A stretch of 8,046 nt of DNA from the NCBI GenBank assembly GCA_003448875.1, contig DLXG01000136.1:1-8046 (forward strand). Reading direction: 5' to 3'. Made by a program: the position numbers and the translations under genes. Every line of letters begins with the position of its first letter. The first letter of the stretch is position 1. Below the pieces are notes generated by a model. It was not told the DNA's origin. It saw only the letters and a list, made by a program, of their open reading frames with translations, and ran no database searches. Positions 5,162-8,046 of this stretch are shown here, in pieces. Source of the stretch: Anaerolineaceae bacterium. GTDB taxonomy: Bacteria > Chloroflexota > Anaerolineae > Anaerolineales > Anaerolineaceae.

Positions 5162-6778
5162 ATGTCCAACGCTCCCGATTCTTCACCGCCCCGCCCGGCT
5201 GTCCGGCAGATTGCCCGGGCCGCCGGCACCGTCATGGCTGCCTTTGTGCTGACCCAGCTGCTGGGACTGGTTCGCACTATTCTCATCTACCGCGCGTTTG
5301 GCACCAGTGCCGATCTGGATTCGTTCAACGCCGCCAACCGGGTGACCGAAATGCTCTTCAACCTGATGGCCAGCGGGGCCTTAGGTTCGGCCTTTATCCC
5401 CACCTTTACCGGCTTGCTTGCCCGTGAACAACGTCAGACCGCCTGGAAACTGGCTTCGGCGGTGGCTAACCTGCTGTTGATTTTACTGACGCTGATCGCC
5501 GTGATCGTATTCCTATTTGCGCCGCAGGTGGTGAGACAGGGTTTATTCATCCTTGCTCCAGATCTTTCCATCGGTCAGGAACAGACCACCATCATCCTTC
5601 TGCGCTGGTTGTTGCCTACCGTCATCATCTTTGGTTTATCCGGGCTGGTGATGGGGATCCTCAACGCCCATCAAAAGTTCTGGCTACCGGCCATTGCCCC
5701 GGCAATGTACTCACTGGGTCAAATCGGCGGCGTGCTGCTTCTGCCGGATCAATGGGGCATTTACCGGCTGGCAGTCGGCGCGCTGATCGGGTCGCTATTG
5801 CATCTGGGTGTGCAGATTCCCCAATTAATCCGCCTGAATGGTCAGTACACCCCCACGCTCGGCATCCGCATGGCCGAAGTTCGGGAAGTGGCTCGTCTGA
5901 TGGGGCCGCGCGTGCTGGGGGTTGCCGTCGTTCAGATCAACTTCATCGTCAATACCATCATCGGGCTGAGTCTGCCGGAGGGCAGCGTTTCTTCCCTGAC
6001 CCTTGCCTTTACATTGATGTTAATGCCTCAAGCCGCCATCGCCCAATCGGTGGCGATTGCTGCCATGCCCACTTTTTCAGCTCAGGCCGCACTGGGAAAA
6101 CTGGATGAAATGCGCGCATCACTCACCGCCAGCCTGCGGGGTGTATTATTACTGGCTGTGCCAGCCGCGCTAGGGCTGATTGCGGTGCGCATCCCGCTGG
6201 TGCGCTGGCTGTATGAAGGCGGTGAGTTTACCCCCCGCTCCACCGAAATGGTCGGGTGGGCACTGCTCTGGTACGCGCTGGGACTGGTGTTTCATTGTCT
6301 GCTGGAAATTATTGTGAGGGCTTTTTACGCCCTGCACGATACCCGCACACCGGTCAGCGTAACTGCCGGTGCGATGACCCTCAATATCCTTTTCAGCCTG
6401 ACCTTCCCGCGCCTGTTTGAGCGTTTGGGCTGGATGCCGCACGGAGGGCTGGCGCTGGCTAACTCACTGGCAACTTTTTTGGAGTGTAGTTTATTGCTAT
6501 TTTTGCTGAGCCGCCGCCTTAAAGGGCTGGAAGGCAATAAATTGATGGAAGGGACGAGATTCGCGCTGGTGGGTGGGAGCGCCATGCTGCTGCTGGTGAG
6601 TCTGTGGCTGCAATATCATCCACCGCTGAGCAACAGTTTGATTGTCCTCAGCACCGTTGCCCTCGGCGCAATGGCTTATGCCGCAGTGCTGTGGGTGCAG
6701 CGCGCCCCCGAATTATTCTTCATCTGGAACAGTTTCATGCGGCGTGCCCGTCACATCTTTGGAACACGCATAGGTTAA
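5162..6778 (+). CDS. MviN/MurJ-family polyisoprenoid-lipid flippase, divergent
   Basis: This 538-residue membrane protein of the MOP superfamily has about 14 hydrophobic segments, evenly spaced from residue 22 to 513. MurJ flips lipid II across the cytoplasmic membrane; relatives flip other lipid-linked sugars. The family's N-terminal signature is recognisable: LLGLVR (33-38), RAFGTSADLDSF (44-55) and GALGSAFIPTF (72-82). By hand alignment to E. coli MurJ, R24 and D39 are kept as R38 and D53. R18 becomes Q32, R52/R53 become F66/N67, E57 becomes S71, and R270 appears to be replaced around T284. The second half keeps the pattern VPAALGLIAVRIPLVRWLYE (333-352). The ATG at 5162 fits the family N terminus; a TTG 28 codons upstream would give a non-conserved extension running through the promoter region. 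It is divergent from wecC, which suggests it may export a ManNAcA-containing lipid-linked glycan, but a lineage-specific MurJ is equally possible. Confidence 0.85.
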   Translation: MSNAPDSSPPRPAVRQIARAAGTVMAAFVLTQLLGLVRTILIYRAFGTSADLDSFNAANRVTEMLFNLMASGALGSAFIPTFTGLLAREQRQTAWKLASAVANLLLILLTLIAVIVFLFAPQVVRQGLFILAPDLSIGQEQTTIILLRWLLPTVIIFGLSGLVMGILNAHQKFWLPAIAPAMYSLGQIGGVLLLPDQWGIYRLAVGALIGSLLHLGVQIPQLIRLNGQYTPTLGIRMAEVREVARLMGPRVLGVAVVQINFIVNTIIGLSLPEGSVSSLTLAFTLMLMPQAAIAQSVAIAAMPTFSAQAALGKLDEMRASLTASLRGVLLLAVPAALGLIAVRIPLVRWLYEGGEFTPRSTEMVGWALLWYALGLVFHCLLEIIVRAFYALHDTRTPVSVTAGAMTLNILFSLTFPRLFERLGWMPHGGLALANSLATFLECSLLLFLLSRRLKGLEGNKLMEGTRFALVGGSAMLLLVSLWLQYHPPLSNSLIVLSTVALGAMAYAAVLWVQRAPELFFIWNSFMRRARHIFGTRIG

Positions 6779-6803
6779 TTTCACCCCTCACCAAATCAGA
6801 ATT

Positions 6804-6808
6804 GGAGG
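6804..6808 (+). promoter_or_regulatory. strong ribosome binding site of the SagB-like gene
   Basis: GGAGG lies six bases before the ATG at 6815. The 36-bp gap after the flippase stop shows no terminator and no clear promoter, so the two plus-strand genes may be co-transcribed. Confidence 0.7.
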
Positions 6809-6814
6809 ATAATC

Positions 6815-7558
6815 ATGACCGAATCAATTGGAAAGACTTTCTGGCAGAATACCAGAATGGGCTTTGTGCCTCAATCACCGCAAAGCCGCGGCGAACCGCA
6901 GCCGCCCCTTGAACTTCCCTACGACCCCGCCGCCGAATTAATTCATCTGGTTGAACCGGCCCAGCTGATGTTGCCGCCGGCTTCTCTGTGGGAGGTGATG
7001 ACAAAACGCGCTACCTTGCGGCGCTACAGCCCCGAACCCCTCACATTGAACGAACTCTCGGCTCTGTTGTGGTTTACCCAAGGCGTCAAAGAAGTGACCA
7101 ATCGCCCGGTTACCCTGCGCACCGTGCCATCGGCGGGCGCACGTCATGCTTTTGAAACGTACTTACTGATCAACCGGGTCGAGGGATTACAGCCGGGTGT
7201 TTATCGTTACATTGCCCTTGAACATGCCCTCTTGGGATTGAATCACGATGAGGGGATCAATCAAAAACTCACCCAGGCCTGTTCCAATCAACAGCAGGTA
7301 GCCACCAGCGCTGTTACATTTTTCTGGGTTGCCGTTGCCGAACGCATGTTCTGGCGTTATCCTGAACGCGGTTACCGCTACCTGTTACTGGATGCCGGCC
7401 ACGTTTGCCAGAATCTATATCTGGCAGCCGAAGGTCTTGGCTGCGGGGTGTGTGCCATAGCCGCCTATTATGATGATGCACTAAACTCAGCGCTTGAGCT
7501 GGATGGCGAGGCCTTATTTGTGGTGTATGCCGCCTCGCTTGGCAGACGACCAGATTAA
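6815..7558 (+). CDS. SagB-type nitroreductase-family flavin oxidoreductase
   Basis: The 247-residue cytoplasmic protein belongs to the FMN-dependent nitroreductase fold, SagB/ThcOx-like branch. Visible features are KRATLRRYSPEPLTLNELS (64-82), with the Arg-rich FMN phosphate site and the helix that follows; LLWFTQGV (84-91); PSAGARHAFETYLLIN (105-120), the flavin loop; GVYRY (128-132), typical of SagB-like proteins; RGYRYLLLDAGHVCQNLYLA (185-204); GLGCGVCAIAAYYDD (207-221); and a terminal ASLGRR (240-245). Characterised SagB and ThcOx enzymes oxidise azolines to azoles in peptide natural products, together with YcaO cyclodehydratases. No YcaO, precursor peptide or transporter gene is visible nearby, so the substrate is unknown and a peptide-modification role is not supported by context. 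The first 50 residues are proline-rich and poorly conserved. It lies 36 bases after the flippase, with a strong ribosome binding site, and is convergent with a TPR gene 6 bases away. Confidence 0.82.
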   Translation: MTESIGKTFWQNTRMGFVPQSPQSRGEPQPPLELPYDPAAELIHLVEPAQLMLPPASLWEVMTKRATLRRYSPEPLTLNELSALLWFTQGVKEVTNRPVTLRTVPSAGARHAFETYLLINRVEGLQPGVYRYIALEHALLGLNHDEGINQKLTQACSNQQQVATSAVTFFWVAVAERMFWRYPERGYRYLLLDAGHVCQNLYLAAEGLGCGVCAIAAYYDDALNSALELDGEALFVVYAASLGRRPD

Positions 7559-7564
7559 TCCCTG

Positions 7565-8046
7565 TTAACCGCTGCTTCTGCGCAGTTTTTCCAGCACCGC
7601 TTCATATTCCTGCCGGTTGGGCGGGTTGAGGCGGATGATTTCCTGAACGGTGCGAATGGATGCTTCGTAATCGCCTGCCTCTGCGTATTTTTCTGCCAGC
7701 GCGTCCAGTTCGGCTATGGCTTCGGAGATTTGCTGGTTTCGCCTGTATAAATCAGCCAAGCGGCGGTGCAGTTCAAACTTATCCGGCAATTCGAACAGAA
7801 TGCCTTTGACAAATTGAATCGCGGCTTCATGCTGCCGCATTCCCTCCAGAATGCCGATGAAGTTATCTACTTCCAGATAGGCCGTCTTATCCTGACCCAG
7901 CTGGAAATTCAGCACCACAATACGGGTACGTAAAGCCGGGTCGTTTGGTTGAAGAGAGCGCATCTGTTCGTAAAAACGCAATGCCTGACGCCAGTCCAAA
8001 CGCTGCATGTCAATTTCTGCCAGCAAACCAAGCAATTGATAAGCCC
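7565..8046 (-). CDS. tetratricopeptide-repeat protein, C-terminal fragment
   Basis: The reading frame is open to the right edge, so this is the C-terminal 160 or so residues of a longer protein, stopping at TAA 7567-7565. It consists of paired amphipathic helices of TPR type. Examples are a repeat reading LLGLLAEIDMQRLDWRQAL, ending in LQPNDP; another with LHRRLADLYRRNQQISEAI; and DYEASIRTVQEIIRLNPPN near the end. At least four repeats or half-repeats are visible. TPR arrays act as protein-protein scaffolds; no enzymatic domain, signal peptide or membrane helix appears in this part. No function can be assigned beyond that, and the missing N-terminal part may hold the defining domain. It converges on the SagB-like gene with only six bases between the stops, and no strong terminator is present in the gap. 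Confidence 0.85.
   Translation of the reverse strand, partial: AYQLLGLLAEIDMQRLDWRQALRFYEQMRSLQPNDPALRTRIVVLNFQLGQDKTAYLEVDNFIGILEGMRQHEAAIQFVKGILFELPDKFELHRRLADLYRRNQQISEAIAELDALAEKYAEAGDYEASIRTVQEIIRLNPPNRQEYEAVLEKLRRSSG

Noticed and set aside
7572..7590. Short stem CTGC/GCAG followed by five T, downstream of the SagB-like gene
   Set aside because: A four-base stem is too weak for a confident intrinsic terminator, and it lies within the TPR coding sequence.
1..8046. Defence system, mobile element, CRISPR array or RNA gene
   Set aside because: I looked on both strands for repeats, transposase or integrase motifs, direct-repeat arrays and tRNA-like structures, and found none. Gene content and coding style are uniform across the window.

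Overview
The window is ordinary, compactly packed bacterial chromosome of moderately high GC content, with five complete-gene protein families of clear identity, two or three less certain ones, and a partial gene at each edge. I see no rRNA, tRNA, CRISPR array, insertion sequence or phage gene. The mix (GGDEF protein, stand-alone SagB-type nitroreductase, TPR protein, MviN/MurJ-like membrane protein, wecB/wecC) would fit a Chloroflexota bacterium of the Anaerolineae type. That assignment is an inference from gene content and general feel of the proteins, not from a marker gene.

Layout, left to right. Positions 1-276 (+) hold the end of a GGDEF diguanylate cyclase. Positions 337-846 (+) encode a small phosphoribosyltransferase behind a perfect extended -10 promoter. 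Next comes a minus-strand DoxX/DoxD-like membrane protein (908-1492) with its own promoter and a good intrinsic terminator at 850-883. Positions 1609-5056 are a tight minus-strand operon, transcribed right to left: wecC (UDP-ManNAc dehydrogenase), wecB (UDP-GlcNAc 2-epimerase) and a GT4-type glycosyltransferase. Each junction is a 4-base ATGA stop/start overlap. A 105-bp divergent promoter region (5057-5161) separates this operon from a plus-strand 14-helix MviN/MurJ-family flippase (5162-6778). A SagB-type flavin oxidoreductase (6815-7558) follows on the same strand. A TPR protein (7565 to beyond the right edge) lies on the minus strand, tail to tail with it.

How the genes may work together. 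WecB converts UDP-GlcNAc to UDP-ManNAc, and WecC oxidises that to UDP-ManNAcA. The overlapping glycosyltransferase is the natural candidate to transfer the sugar, or a partner sugar, to a lipid-linked or surface glycan. The divergent flippase lacks several of the positively charged cavity residues typical of MurJ, so it may export a lipid-linked glycan other than lipid II, possibly the product of the neighbouring operon. This is a hypothesis. Nothing in the window is clearly an undescribed system. The points most worth checking are the altered flippase, its apparently leaderless start, and the SagB homologue without a visible peptide-modification partner.
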